The notes beneath the pieces are model-generated. The model was not told where the DNA came from and searched no databases. It worked only from the letters and a program-made list of their open reading frames with translations. The position numbers and the translations under genes were made by a program. A stretch of DNA of 64,000 bases from Bacteroidales bacterium (GTDB lineage: Bacteria; Bacteroidota; Bacteroidia; Bacteroidales; UBA932). Location of the stretch: positions 20,967 to 84,966 of the forward strand of contig JAEEXZ010000002.1 of the NCBI GenBank assembly GCA_016288055.1. Reading direction: 5' to 3'. Below are positions 33,236-42,318 of this stretch, piece after piece (within the stretch, counting starts at the first letter, position 1; each line of letters opens with the position of its first letter).

Positions 33236-35503
33236 TTAAGGTTCCTGGACGCAACGGATGGGGAAAGCACTTGCTGGATTATTCGTACTAAGAATACGAA
33301 CACCAGCCGAATCAAAACTCAAAATGAATTTAGTACCAGACGCCCATGTGTAACCATATGTTGTCACAAGGTTCAACGAGCCACTATCATTTCTGCGATG
33401 CCCCGATGCGAGATAAAAATCTGTAGGACCGCTTTTCCAATCCTGATAGTAGTATTCAAAACCTTTATTGAAAGTTGTTGAAACTACATTCCACTTATCC
33501 GACAAAGAAGCACCGTTAGCATTATCGTGTGTCTGAGTAAAGTTCACCCACAGGTCCTGAGGAGCAACCCTAAACCCTTCCGGAGAAGGATCGAAGATGG
33601 ATTTATATGTTTCTTCCATGAACGGGAATGAACGAGACTCTTTATTGTTGCCCCATAGATTAGAATCCAACTCGGTCCAACAGTTGTCGTATTTACCGTT
33701 ACACATGATATACATCCACGGCATAGTAACGGAATAATCAATCATAAAACGCCCTACTGGTTTTGTCCGACCGGCAGCATCCCACGCATTATAAAGCTGA
33801 CTTAAACTTGCATCTGCCGAACTGTTCGCAAACCAAATCTCACAATCTTTTAGGTTTCCACCAGCTATACCGTGACCAGCATCTCCAATATTCAAAGCAG
33901 TAGTTTGGTCGGGGCCATATACATTTCTGACATCACCGCCATTCGTATTAGTAATATTGGTCGGCCGCCCCAGAGGGTCTTTTCTTCCCCACTGGTAGTA
34001 GTTTCCTGCCGCTTCCGGATCGGCCGTACCGGCGCTCGCTTTCTTCAAAGCACCAATAGGCATAGTCATTACAATATAGGTACCGCTATTGGTTTGGGAG
34101 TATTCGTACATACCTTCAGTAGGATCTTCGTCCGGGCACCAGATGTGGTAACTCCACAGAAGCCGGTCCGAACTATCATAGATGCCCACCAGGGCATTGC
34201 CGCTTCCGCTGCCGCGCTTAATGGTAAGCGTAGACTTGCCGTTGCTGTCGGTGGAAATTGCATCCGCCGCACCGGCCGCACTGCCAGCCAGTTTGAGCTT
34301 ATAACCGTATGCGCTGCCGTTTACAGTGGAGGAAGCAATTACTTCGGCCCCCTCACTCCAGATAATCTTGGCATAAACGGCGGGCCGGGACGTCTGGACA
34401 TCCACCATGTTCTTTGTGTTATGCCAATAGCTGTCAGTTACATACTGCGTGACGTCCAGGGTGCCCGTCATGTTGGTCTGCGCGAGCAGCAGGCAGTTGG
34501 TGCCGCCGTAGTAGTAGAAAGGCTCCAGACCGGTGCGGTCGGTGCGGGTGTAGGCCAGGTCTGTCCCGTCCAGGGTGAAGTTCTTGTCCACCGTGATGGG
34601 GAAGGAAAGTTTGACGCCGCCCTCAAAGTTGCGGGTGGGCTTTCCGGTGAAGACAAACTCGTGGTCGGTGGTGGTAATGGTGACTTTCAGCGTGTTGCTA
34701 ATAGTCACCTCCGGGTACAGCACAAACTCGAACTTCTTCTCGGCGGTCATGGGAGCCGGCGTGGTGAGCGTCCAGTCAAGGGACGTCTGCGGCATGGAAA
34801 TGATTCCCAGGCTTGTACCGACCACCTTGGCACGGCCGGCGATGGCGGCACCTTCCAGGGTTGTCACCTGGATGCGCTCGATGCTTTCCATCGCGAGGGT
34901 CTCCGCAATGTCGGACTGGGTGAAATCCACCAGGAACTCACAGTAGGTTCCCAGCTGTTGAAACTTAAAATTAACTTTCCCGTTATTATCCACTTCGGCG
35001 CCGTCCGGGACGGCCACCTTGATGTCGTTGTTGGAGAAACTGAAGCGGGAGTCGCCAGACCAAGTGGTAACGCCCCTCTGTGTGAAGGTGCTGCTCAGGT
35101 CCTGGTTATTGATGTTTACATACAGCTCGCCGCCGGAGAGTTCCGCCGCGCAGGCCGGATAAACGGCCGTCAGGTCCTCGGGGGCGTTGTAGGACGCCGG
35201 ACTCTGGCCGGCAGCCGGAAGGAAGCGGCCGATAGAAGTGCCGCCGCCGAATACGAGCCGATAGTAATGCAGGACGCCGTCGGTGCCCTTCACGGCAATT
35301 TGGTCGTCGGCGCTCCATTTCACCACGCCATTCGCCTGGACGGAGGTCTTTGTATCAAGGTCCTCGCCGGTGTAGGCAGTGATTTCGGTAAGCAGGTACT
35401 TACCCTGGACGCCGTTCTCGGGAGGGGCTATTTCTTCCCGGTTACACGAAGCCAGGCCGATGGCCGTCATGGCTGTCAGTGCAATGAATATAATTTTTTT
35501 CAT
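33236..35503 (-). CDS. Fimbrillin-like lipoprotein with C-terminal FISUMP-type domain (755 aa)
   Basis: The signal is MKKIIFIALTAMTAIGLASC (lipobox Cys20). Residues about 30-320 resemble fimbrillin (Mfa-like) N-terminal and beta-sandwich regions (YLLTEITAYTGEDLDTKTS, then DQIAVKGTDG). From about 330 the protein carries a large domain with YYQWGRKDPLGRPTN, FDPSPEGFRVAPQDLW and a final AFPIRCVQ, the pattern of the Fibrobacter succinogenes major paralogous (FISUMP) domain, which is C-type-lectin-like. I infer a fimbrial tip or accessory adhesin. It is paralogous to the 764-aa neighbour; their last 90 residues differ most. Confidence 0.8.
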   Translation of the reverse strand: MKKIIFIALTAMTAIGLASCNREEIAPPENGVQGKYLLTEITAYTGEDLDTKTSVQANGVVKWSADDQIAVKGTDGVLHYYRLVFGGGTSIGRFLPAAGQSPASYNAPEDLTAVYPACAAELSGGELYVNINNQDLSSTFTQRGVTTWSGDSRFSFSNNDIKVAVPDGAEVDNNGKVNFKFQQLGTYCEFLVDFTQSDIAETLAMESIERIQVTTLEGAAIAGRAKVVGTSLGIISMPQTSLDWTLTTPAPMTAEKKFEFVLYPEVTISNTLKVTITTTDHEFVFTGKPTRNFEGGVKLSFPITVDKNFTLDGTDLAYTRTDRTGLEPFYYYGGTNCLLLAQTNMTGTLDVTQYVTDSYWHNTKNMVDVQTSRPAVYAKIIWSEGAEVIASSTVNGSAYGYKLKLAGSAAGAADAISTDSNGKSTLTIKRGSGSGNALVGIYDSSDRLLWSYHIWCPDEDPTEGMYEYSQTNSGTYIVMTMPIGALKKASAGTADPEAAGNYYQWGRKDPLGRPTNITNTNGGDVRNVYGPDQTTALNIGDAGHGIAGGNLKDCEIWFANSSADASLSQLYNAWDAAGRTKPVGRFMIDYSVTMPWMYIMCNGKYDNCWTELDSNLWGNNKESRSFPFMEETYKSIFDPSPEGFRVAPQDLWVNFTQTHDNANGASLSDKWNVVSTTFNKGFEYYYQDWKSGPTDFYLASGHRRNDSGSLNLVTTYGYTWASGTKFILSFDSAGVRILSTNNPASAFPIRCVQEP

Positions 35504-35530
35504 AGTTTTAATGATTCATGTGTTAAACTG

Positions 35531-36547
35531 TTACCAGCCGAATCCGGCATTGGTATAGGCGCCGTCCTCTACGACGGGCTCGTAATCCCAGCCGTTGCCG
35601 CCGTCGATGTAGTAGGCATCGGGGGTGTCGCCGTTAACAACGGAGACGAGGAACTCGCGCTCCAGGCTGTAGCGAACCCCGGGCAGGAAGCGGGCGGGAG
35701 AGAGCTTGTTGGCCATGGTGTACTTGGTGCCGTTCTCGTCCACTACATAGAAGGAGAGGACGGAGTTGCCGGTGACGGCCGGCAGCAGGATGGCCGTGAA
35801 GAAGGGATTCTCTGTTGCGTCCTTGGTAATGCGTACGGCATTGGTAAGGGTAACCGTGACGGTGGAAGAACCGCCGGCGGCAGAGAGAGATCCGTTAGAG
35901 AGGGTAAGTTCGCAGGCGCCCACAATGGGACGGTTGTCCGCGATCTTGATGGTAAGCTGCTTGATGTAGATGGCATCCACGGCCGACGTACTCTTGAGCA
36001 CGGGCTTCACGCGGAGCATGGAGGTTACCGGGCCGAACTCGAAGTTCACCGGTTCGTAGCCCTCCGTAAGCGCCGCCGCAGTGAGGTCCGTGGAGGCGTA
36101 GCAGATCTGATACCTGCCGAACTCGCCGCTCTGGGCACTCGGAAGGTTCAGGGCCACCTTGCCGCCGACGCACGAGGACTCCGGGGCAAACATCTGGGGA
36201 TAGTAGGCGCAGAACGTAAGGTCTGCGGCACTCCCCGCCCAGGCGGAACGGCCCTCCGACGAGGCGAACACGGCGTCATTCCCCGTGCGCCAGGTGATGG
36301 GGGCGAACCCGCTGTGGACAAGGGCCGACGTATTGGCGTCGAAACTATAGACGCCCAGATTGTCGTACGAACTCCACACCAGGGTGCCATCATCCTCGTC
36401 GGAGAAGGTTGCCTTGGTGCTCACGGTTGAGCCCGTGAACGTCAAAGGCTCTTCATCCGCCCGGGGGCTCACAGCCCCGCCTTTTGCGCAGCCCGCAATG
36501 ACGGACAGCGACAGCAGCAGAATGATATATGATTGAATCTTTTTCAT
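35531..36547 (-). CDS. Fimbrillin family lipoprotein (338 aa, copy a)
   Basis: Lipoprotein signal ending VIAGC, then an Mfa-like_1/fimbrillin-type protein (TFTGSTVSTKATFSDEDD at the N-terminus, LTIKIADNRPIVGACELTLS in the second sandwich). It has a near-identical twin at 38877-39893; the proteins differ only in the signal peptide. It ends YTNAGFGW. Probably an assembled or accessory fimbrial subunit on the cell surface. Confidence 0.8.
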   Translation of the reverse strand: MKKIQSYIILLLSLSVIAGCAKGGAVSPRADEEPLTFTGSTVSTKATFSDEDDGTLVWSSYDNLGVYSFDANTSALVHSGFAPITWRTGNDAVFASSEGRSAWAGSAADLTFCAYYPQMFAPESSCVGGKVALNLPSAQSGEFGRYQICYASTDLTAAALTEGYEPVNFEFGPVTSMLRVKPVLKSTSAVDAIYIKQLTIKIADNRPIVGACELTLSNGSLSAAGGSSTVTVTLTNAVRITKDATENPFFTAILLPAVTGNSVLSFYVVDENGTKYTMANKLSPARFLPGVRYSLEREFLVSVVNGDTPDAYYIDGGNGWDYEPVVEDGAYTNAGFGW

Positions 36548-36549
36548 GA

Positions 36550-38844
36550 TTAATGTTCTTTGACGCAGCGGACAGAGAAGCAGCTGGCACGACGCCCACC
36601 TGCATTATACGGATGAACAACGGTAGCAACAAAATATAGCATTGAGCCAGCATTGTTCTGATTTGCCGGTGAAGAAGTCCATACGGCTAAATTATCAGAC
36701 ACATTCGACAGAAAGGAGTACGCCCTTGATCGTTGACCTTGCGCCAGATAAAAATCCGTCGGGCCAGTCTTCCATCCCTGATAGTAAAATGCCCATCCAT
36801 TCGCATTATTGGGATTTACATAGTCACCAGTGGCGACATTAAACTGTTCTATTATTGAAGAATTCTGTCGTGTTGATGTAAAGCCCGCGAACAAATCTTG
36901 GGGTGCAACACGGAATCCTTCAGGGGAAGGATCAAAGATGGATTTATATATTTCCTCCATAATGGGGAATTTATTTGACCCACCTCCGTTTCCCCACAAA
37001 TTGTCATCAAGCGGGAGCCAACTATGAGAATATGCTAAATCGTCACAGAAAATACACATCCAAGGTTTAGCAATAGTATAATCAAGTATAAAGCGTCCAA
37101 GTGTTTTTGATTTATCAGAACCCTCCCACGCAAGTTTAAGAGTGTTTTTTTCAGAACTGCCGTTGGAATTCGAAAACCATATCCAACAATCCAACAAATT
37201 GCTCGCAGACACAGAATAGTCTGGATCGCCAAGGTTCAATGTGGAGATTTGATCAGAACCATATAAATTCAGAACACCTCCTCCGTTTAAAGAGTTAAAA
37301 TTCTTCGGCCTTCCCATAGGGTCTTTTCTACCCCACTGGTAATAGAACCCCGCAGCCGTTTCCGGATTAGACATACCGGGATAGGCCTTCTTGATGGCGC
37401 CAATGGGCATGGTCATTACGGTATAATTGCCGCTATTGGTTTGGGTGTATTCATACATGCCATCCGTGGGATCGTCCTCCGGGCACCAGATATGGTAACT
37501 CCACAGAAGCTTATCAGAGGCGTCGTAGATGCCCACCAGGGCATTGCCGGCGGCGGAGCCGCGTTTGATGGCGAGGAAGGATTTCCCGCTGCTGTCGGTG
37601 GAGATGGCGTCCGTTGCGCCAGCGGCGCTGTCGGCCATCTTCAGTTTATAGTCGTAGGCACTGCCATTGACGGTGGCGGAGGCGATGACATCGGCCCCCT
37701 CGCTCCAGATAATCCTGGCATAGGAGGCGGGGCGGGGATTCTGGACATCGGCGGTGTTCTTGGTGTTGTGCCAGAAACTGTCGGTCACGTACTGGGTGAC
37801 ATCCAGATAGCCAATCTCGTTGGGAGTGCGCAGGAGCAGGCAGTTGGTGCCGCCGTAATAGTAGAACTGGTCCACATCTGTCCGGAGCGTGGAAGTATAG
37901 GCCAGCAGCGTACCGCCCTGGGTGAAGTTTTTATCCACCGTTACAGGGAAAGTCAATCTTCTGCCCGCCTCGAAATCCTGCGTGGGTTTTCCGGTGAAAA
38001 CGAACTCATGGTCCGTGGTAGTAAGGGTAATCTTCAGGGTGGTGTTGGTGGTCACCCCGGGATAGAACACGAACATGGGCTGGATGAGCGCGGACATGGG
38101 TCTGGGCGTTGCGACGGTCCAGTCAATGTTGGTCACGGGATTGGTGATGGGGCCCAGCGTTGTGCCCGTCAGTTTGGCGCGGCCGCCCAGGGCAACGCCA
38201 TTGAGCGTGGATATCTGAATCCTTTCCACGCTCTCCATCATGAGGCTGCGGGCTTGGTCGGCCTGGGTAAAGTCGATAATAAAGCTACAGCAGGTTCCCA
38301 GCTGCTTGAATTTGAAGTTAGGAAGCCCGTCCTCCAGCTTGACGCTGCCGGGGACAGCCACTTTGATGTCATTATTGGTAAAGGTGAACGGAGAATCAGC
38401 GTTCCAGGAAGACAGTCCCCTTTCCGAGAAAGAGCCGCTCAAATCCTGGTTGTTGATATTCACATACAGTTCTCCATCCGTCAGTTCCGCGGCGCAGGCC
38501 GGGTAGATGGCGGTGAGGTCTGCCGGCGTGTTGTAGGAGGCAGGTGTCTGGCCGGGAGCCGGAAAGAATTTTCCGACCGGGGTACCGCCGCCAACCTTGA
38601 GTTTGTAATAGTGGAGCGCACCGTCGGTTCCCTTGACCGCAATCTGGTCGTCGGCGTTCCATACAACCACGCTGTTGGACTGTATGTTCGTCTTTGTATC
38701 ATCATCTCCCGTGGAAGCTGTAATCTCGGTAAGCAGGTACTTACCCTGTACACCTTCCCTGGGAGGATCTATTTCTTGTCTGTTGCACGACGCCAGGCCA
38801 AGGGCCGTTATGGCTGTCAGTGCCAGGAGTAAAAACTTTTTCAT
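36550..38844 (-). CDS. Fimbrillin-like lipoprotein with C-terminal FISUMP-type domain (764 aa)
   Basis: Paralogue of the 755-aa protein with the same plan: signal MKKFLLLALTAITALGLASC, fimbrillin-like N-terminal half (YLLTEITASTGDDDTKTN), then the FISUMP-type domain with YYQWGRKDPMGRPKN, FDPSPEGFRVAPQDLF and a terminal CFSVRCVKEH. The N-terminal halves are very similar and the final ~100 residues are not, which points to a binding surface there. It forms a tandem unit with the 338-aa gene upstream. Confidence 0.8.
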   Translation of the reverse strand: MKKFLLLALTAITALGLASCNRQEIDPPREGVQGKYLLTEITASTGDDDTKTNIQSNSVVVWNADDQIAVKGTDGALHYYKLKVGGGTPVGKFFPAPGQTPASYNTPADLTAIYPACAAELTDGELYVNINNQDLSGSFSERGLSSWNADSPFTFTNNDIKVAVPGSVKLEDGLPNFKFKQLGTCCSFIIDFTQADQARSLMMESVERIQISTLNGVALGGRAKLTGTTLGPITNPVTNIDWTVATPRPMSALIQPMFVFYPGVTTNTTLKITLTTTDHEFVFTGKPTQDFEAGRRLTFPVTVDKNFTQGGTLLAYTSTLRTDVDQFYYYGGTNCLLLRTPNEIGYLDVTQYVTDSFWHNTKNTADVQNPRPASYARIIWSEGADVIASATVNGSAYDYKLKMADSAAGATDAISTDSSGKSFLAIKRGSAAGNALVGIYDASDKLLWSYHIWCPEDDPTDGMYEYTQTNSGNYTVMTMPIGAIKKAYPGMSNPETAAGFYYQWGRKDPMGRPKNFNSLNGGGVLNLYGSDQISTLNLGDPDYSVSASNLLDCWIWFSNSNGSSEKNTLKLAWEGSDKSKTLGRFILDYTIAKPWMCIFCDDLAYSHSWLPLDDNLWGNGGGSNKFPIMEEIYKSIFDPSPEGFRVAPQDLFAGFTSTRQNSSIIEQFNVATGDYVNPNNANGWAFYYQGWKTGPTDFYLAQGQRSRAYSFLSNVSDNLAVWTSSPANQNNAGSMLYFVATVVHPYNAGGRRASCFSVRCVKEH

Positions 38845-38876
38845 AGTCTAAATGATTTTTGTGTTTCAAATGGGGT

Positions 38877-39893
38877 TTACCAGCCGAATCCGGCATTGGT
38901 ATAGGCGCCGTCCTCTACGACGGGCTCGTAATCCCAGCCGTTGCCGCCGTCGATGTAGTAGGCATCGGGGGTGTCGCCGTTAACAACGGAGACGAGGAAC
39001 TCGCGCTCCAGGCTGTAGCGAACCCCGGGCAGGAAGCGGGCGGGAGAGAGCTTGTTGGCCATGGTGTACTTGGTGCCGTTCTCGTCCACTACATAGAAGG
39101 AGAGGACGGAGTTGCCGGTGACGGCCGGCAGCAGGATGGCCGTGAAGAAGGGATTCTCTGTTGCGTCCTTGGTAATGCGTACGGCATTGGTAAGGGTAAC
39201 CGTGACGGTGGAAGAACCGCCGGCGGCAGAGAGAGATCCGTTAGAGAGGGTAAGTTCGCAGGCGCCCACAATGGGACGGTTGTCCGCGATCTTGATGGTA
39301 AGCTGCTTGATGTAGATGGCATCCACGGCCGACGTACTCTTGAGCACGGGCTTCACGCGGAGCATGGAGGTTACCGGGCCGAACTCGAAGTTCACCGGTT
39401 CGTAGCCCTCCGTAAGCGCCGCCGCAGTGAGGTCCGTGGAGGCGTAGCAGATCTGATACCTGCCGAACTCGCCGCTCTGGGCACTCGGAAGGTTCAGGGC
39501 CACCTTGCCGCCGACGCACGAGGACTCCGGGGCAAACATCTGGGGATAGTAGGCGCAGAACGTAAGGTCTGCGGCACTCCCCGCCCAGGCGGAACGGCCC
39601 TCCGACGAGGCGAACACGGCGTCATTCCCCGTGCGCCAGGTGATGGGGGCGAACCCGCTGTGGACAAGGGCCGACGTATTGGCGTCGAAACTATAGACGC
39701 CCAGATTGTCGTACGAACTCCACACCAGGGTGCCATCATCCTCGTCGGAGAAGGTTGCCTTGGTGCTCACGGTGGAGCCCGTGAACGTCAAAGGCTCTTC
39801 ATCCGCCCGGGGGCTCACAGCCCCGCCTTTCGCGCAGCCCGCGACAATCGCGGACAGCGACAGCAGCAGAATGATGCTTAGTTTGTTTTTCAT
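38877..39893 (-). CDS. Fimbrillin family lipoprotein (338 aa, copy b)
   Basis: Almost identical to copy a at 35531-36547. The DNA is the same over roughly 900 bp (offset 3346) until near the signal-peptide region, where one base change and then a short rearrangement appear. Lipobox VAGC. The copy supports recent tandem duplication or gene conversion of the 338-aa gene. Confidence 0.82.
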   Translation of the reverse strand: MKNKLSIILLLSLSAIVAGCAKGGAVSPRADEEPLTFTGSTVSTKATFSDEDDGTLVWSSYDNLGVYSFDANTSALVHSGFAPITWRTGNDAVFASSEGRSAWAGSAADLTFCAYYPQMFAPESSCVGGKVALNLPSAQSGEFGRYQICYASTDLTAAALTEGYEPVNFEFGPVTSMLRVKPVLKSTSAVDAIYIKQLTIKIADNRPIVGACELTLSNGSLSAAGGSSTVTVTLTNAVRITKDATENPFFTAILLPAVTGNSVLSFYVVDENGTKYTMANKLSPARFLPGVRYSLEREFLVSVVNGDTPDAYYIDGGNGWDYEPVVEDGAYTNAGFGW

Positions 39894-39913
39894 AGCTTAT
39901 AATACATTAATAA

Positions 39914-40993
39914 TCAGAATGAACGGTCCTCATAGGCCCCGGTTCCGCTTCCCGGCATAACGCCGTCCTGATAAACACCAGGGGTTATTTCGCCATTAAA
40001 AGCGTTGGGGTCTTTCGTCACACACCACCAGGACTGGTGGGTATCACCCGCCGCAGATTCACTAGGGAACCTGGCAGTGTAGAATCCTTCATAGAGATCC
40101 AGGAAGGTATTACCTCCGCTGCTGAAATTTTGGCTTCTGTTTCTATGGAAGCCGACCACATAATTGTCGTTTTCCAACAGAAAAGTCAGTCCCAGATTTG
40201 TCCCACTCTGAAGAGTGTTGATGGGCAGCATGGGGACAAAACGTACCACATAGTCAGTTGCAGAGAATCTGGGAGCCGAAGTAAGCGTTATCGTGAAACT
40301 GTCCTTTGTTCCGGCATTCCTTGCGATGGAAGGCGTGCCGGACGAAAAAGTAACCGGGGCTTTTCCCGCAATGCCGGTGGCTTTGAAGGTGACGTTACTA
40401 ATAGTCTCACTTCTCAGGGTTTCATCGGACATGGTGACATTCAAAGCCATCAAACTGACCATACGGCTGAAACTCAGAACACCAGACAGGCTCGATGCCT
40501 TGAAACGCCTGGTAATCAGGATATCGTTGAATGTAAAAGGGTCATTCGCCGTCTTGGCGTTTGAATATGCATATCCACCGCTCTTCTCCCGATAGAGGTC
40601 GACATAAAGTTGCCCTCCTTCGACGGACACAGCGTCGTATGGATAAATGGCATGCAGGTTGTGCTTCCCAAAGTCAGGAGTTGCCTCGCCGGCAGCAAGG
40701 ACGAACGAGCCATCCTCGGATCCTACATAAGACGGATTCAGTTCATATTTATAGAACTGCCGCGTAGTCTCATCATAAACGGCCACGGCATCCCCGGACT
40801 TCCAGGACAATTTCATAGATAAGCTGCCCACTTCAGTTTTTGTATCCGTATCGTCCAGAAGTGGCACTTCCGTATAGCGAAGCGTCAACTGCCTTAGCTG
40901 ACCCGATGCAGATTCTGCATCATGGGTCAGCTGGCAGGACGCGCCACAAACGACGCCAATAATGGACAATATGAGTAGCTTATTCTTACTCAT
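39914..40993 (-). CDS. Fimbrillin family lipoprotein (359 aa)
   Basis: The ATG at 40993 (MSKNKLLILSIIGVVCGASC, lipobox Cys) is preferred over the TTG 9 bp upstream. The body is fimbrillin-like: TLRYTEVPLLDDTDTKTEVG, SWKSGDAVAVYDETTRQFYK, then NLHAIYPYDAVSVEGGQLYV. It is related to the 365-aa first lipoprotein of the plus operon (47782-48879): both have a GDAVAVYD/GDKIAIVN block, an IYPYDAV/AAYPVDAI block and a FHR motif near 270-300. Confidence 0.75.
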   Translation of the reverse strand: MSKNKLLILSIIGVVCGASCQLTHDAESASGQLRQLTLRYTEVPLLDDTDTKTEVGSLSMKLSWKSGDAVAVYDETTRQFYKYELNPSYVGSEDGSFVLAAGEATPDFGKHNLHAIYPYDAVSVEGGQLYVDLYREKSGGYAYSNAKTANDPFTFNDILITRRFKASSLSGVLSFSRMVSLMALNVTMSDETLRSETISNVTFKATGIAGKAPVTFSSGTPSIARNAGTKDSFTITLTSAPRFSATDYVVRFVPMLPINTLQSGTNLGLTFLLENDNYVVGFHRNRSQNFSSGGNTFLDLYEGFYTARFPSESAAGDTHQSWWCVTKDPNAFNGEITPGVYQDGVMPGSGTGAYEDRSF

Positions 40994-41005
40994 GGGTGTC
41001 AAGGA

Positions 41006-41107
41006 TTAGTCACCGGACTGTTCATCCGGAATACTCTGGCAGATAATCTGCTCGGTCTGGATGGTGAAAACCTCCGATTCGGGTGCAAAATACATTTCCT
41101 TTTTCAT
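41006..41107 (-). CDS. Short acidic peptide ORF in the minus fimbrial operon
   Basis: A 33-residue ORF, MKKEMYFAPESEVFTIQTEQ then IICQSIPDEQSGD. It ends 12 bp before the next fimbrillin start. It resembles the 54-residue ORF at 47595 in the plus operon (CPKVEPIELNTESTILDTSD): a short lead, then xPexEvxxIxTExxI and an acidic tail. Peptides of this kind are frequent and uncharacterised beside Bacteroidales fimbrillin genes. Confidence 0.5.
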   Translation of the reverse strand: MKKEMYFAPESEVFTIQTEQIICQSIPDEQSGD

Positions 41108-41147
41108 AACATTAATTTTTAAAGGGTTAAACATGGTTTAATGATTT

Positions 41148-42317
41148 TTATGTTTCTTCGTTCAAGGATGCGCCTTCGGCATAGGCGCCGGGGTTGGAGA
41201 TACCGCTGTTGGTGTCGTCTCCAGACCCATATTTTCCCGCCTCGCTGCCGTCCACGACGCGGTTCTGATAATCCCCTGCCTCAAGGCCGGGCAGGAATTG
41301 GTCAATATATTCGCCGGCGGTGGACGCTTCCACGGAAGGTGCTCCGCCCAGGCTCAAGGTGAGGCTGTAAGTAAAGACGCCGCCGGCTGGCCAGATGTGC
41401 TGGTCCAGAAGCCCTATCTCAAAGGCGGCCTCGAATTCCTCTTCCAGGCTATCGGCCGCATAAATCCCGTATTTCACGCGGAGGCGTGAGCTGGGCGCGA
41501 GGGTCTGCGGGATCAGGTAGAGCACGCCGGCGGGCAGGAGGAAGGAATCCGTGTAGGCAGGGGCCTGCGGGAGGGCGGAGGTAGTCACATCGGCCGCCGC
41601 AAGCGAGCCGTTTGCCGGGGTGAGGCTGTAAGACTCGGTGGCATAGGTGGCCAGATCCTCCGGGGCGGGGCTGTCCCAGTTGTAGCCGCCGCTGTAGAAG
41701 GTGACGGAACTGCTTCCGCGCACGTTCTCCAGCGCGATGGAACGGATCCGGACATCGAGCCCGCGGGAGACGACGCGCCGCACGAAGGGGTCCTCGCCCG
41801 TCCAGCGGGCTTTGAAGACCACCTGCGCGAGCGCGTGCGTAAACACCAGCGGCACGTTGCCGGAGGCCTGCGTCCGGTTCAGGACGGGCGTCGCCAGCAC
41901 CAGGTCTTCCTGCTGCGAGGGGGCCGATGCCACCGTGTAGCTGGCCACCGGAAAATCGCCGGACATCCCCGAGGGGAAGACCAGGGAGCCGTGGGCGGCG
42001 TCTGCGTGGTAGGGAGCGTAGGCATAGAAGGAAAGCGCGCAGCCAAAGGGCCAGTACGCGTTCCCGAGCCAGGTCCCCGAGCCGCCGTCGTAGGTAAAGT
42101 GCCGATTGTCAAGGTAAATGGACGTATCCCAGGCAAAAAGGCCGATCCCCGCGGTCTGCAGGGTTCCGGTAACGGTTTCGCCGGTGCCTTTCGTATGGGC
42201 ATCGGCCCGTGCTACGCATGCGATGGGCTGCCGCCCCCCTTCAGGGAGCGACAGCGGCGTGCACGCGGCTATTGACAGCCACGCCACTATCCATCGGTAT
42301 GCGAAAGGACGGGTCAT
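41148..42317 (-). CDS. Fimbrillin family (Mfa-like) lipoprotein (389 aa)
   Basis: Signal peptide FAYRWIVAWLSIAAC (lipobox Cys), then KGTGETVTGTLQTAGIGLFA, NAYWPFGCALSFYAYAPYHA and VPLVFTHALAQVVFKARW, a pattern typical of the Mfa-like_1 fimbrillin family. It is the counterpart of the 404-aa protein at 55943-57157. It starts 1 bp after the preceding stop, so the two are one transcript. Confidence 0.78.
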   Translation of the reverse strand: MTRPFAYRWIVAWLSIAACTPLSLPEGGRQPIACVARADAHTKGTGETVTGTLQTAGIGLFAWDTSIYLDNRHFTYDGGSGTWLGNAYWPFGCALSFYAYAPYHADAAHGSLVFPSGMSGDFPVASYTVASAPSQQEDLVLATPVLNRTQASGNVPLVFTHALAQVVFKARWTGEDPFVRRVVSRGLDVRIRSIALENVRGSSSVTFYSGGYNWDSPAPEDLATYATESYSLTPANGSLAAADVTTSALPQAPAYTDSFLLPAGVLYLIPQTLAPSSRLRVKYGIYAADSLEEEFEAAFEIGLLDQHIWPAGGVFTYSLTLSLGGAPSVEASTAGEYIDQFLPGLEAGDYQNRVVDGSEAGKYGSGDDTNSGISNPGAYAEGASLNEET

Positions 42318-42318
42318 T

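Noticed and set aside
33236-33530. A variable region in the 755- and 764-aa proteins
   Set aside because: Their ends differ by many kinds of change, including third positions and indels, with no adenine pattern visible.
33872-36430. 852-residue plus-strand ORF opposite the fimbrillin genes
   Set aside because: It runs across two real minus-strand genes and their gap, and repeats itself at 38859 only because the underlying gene is duplicated.
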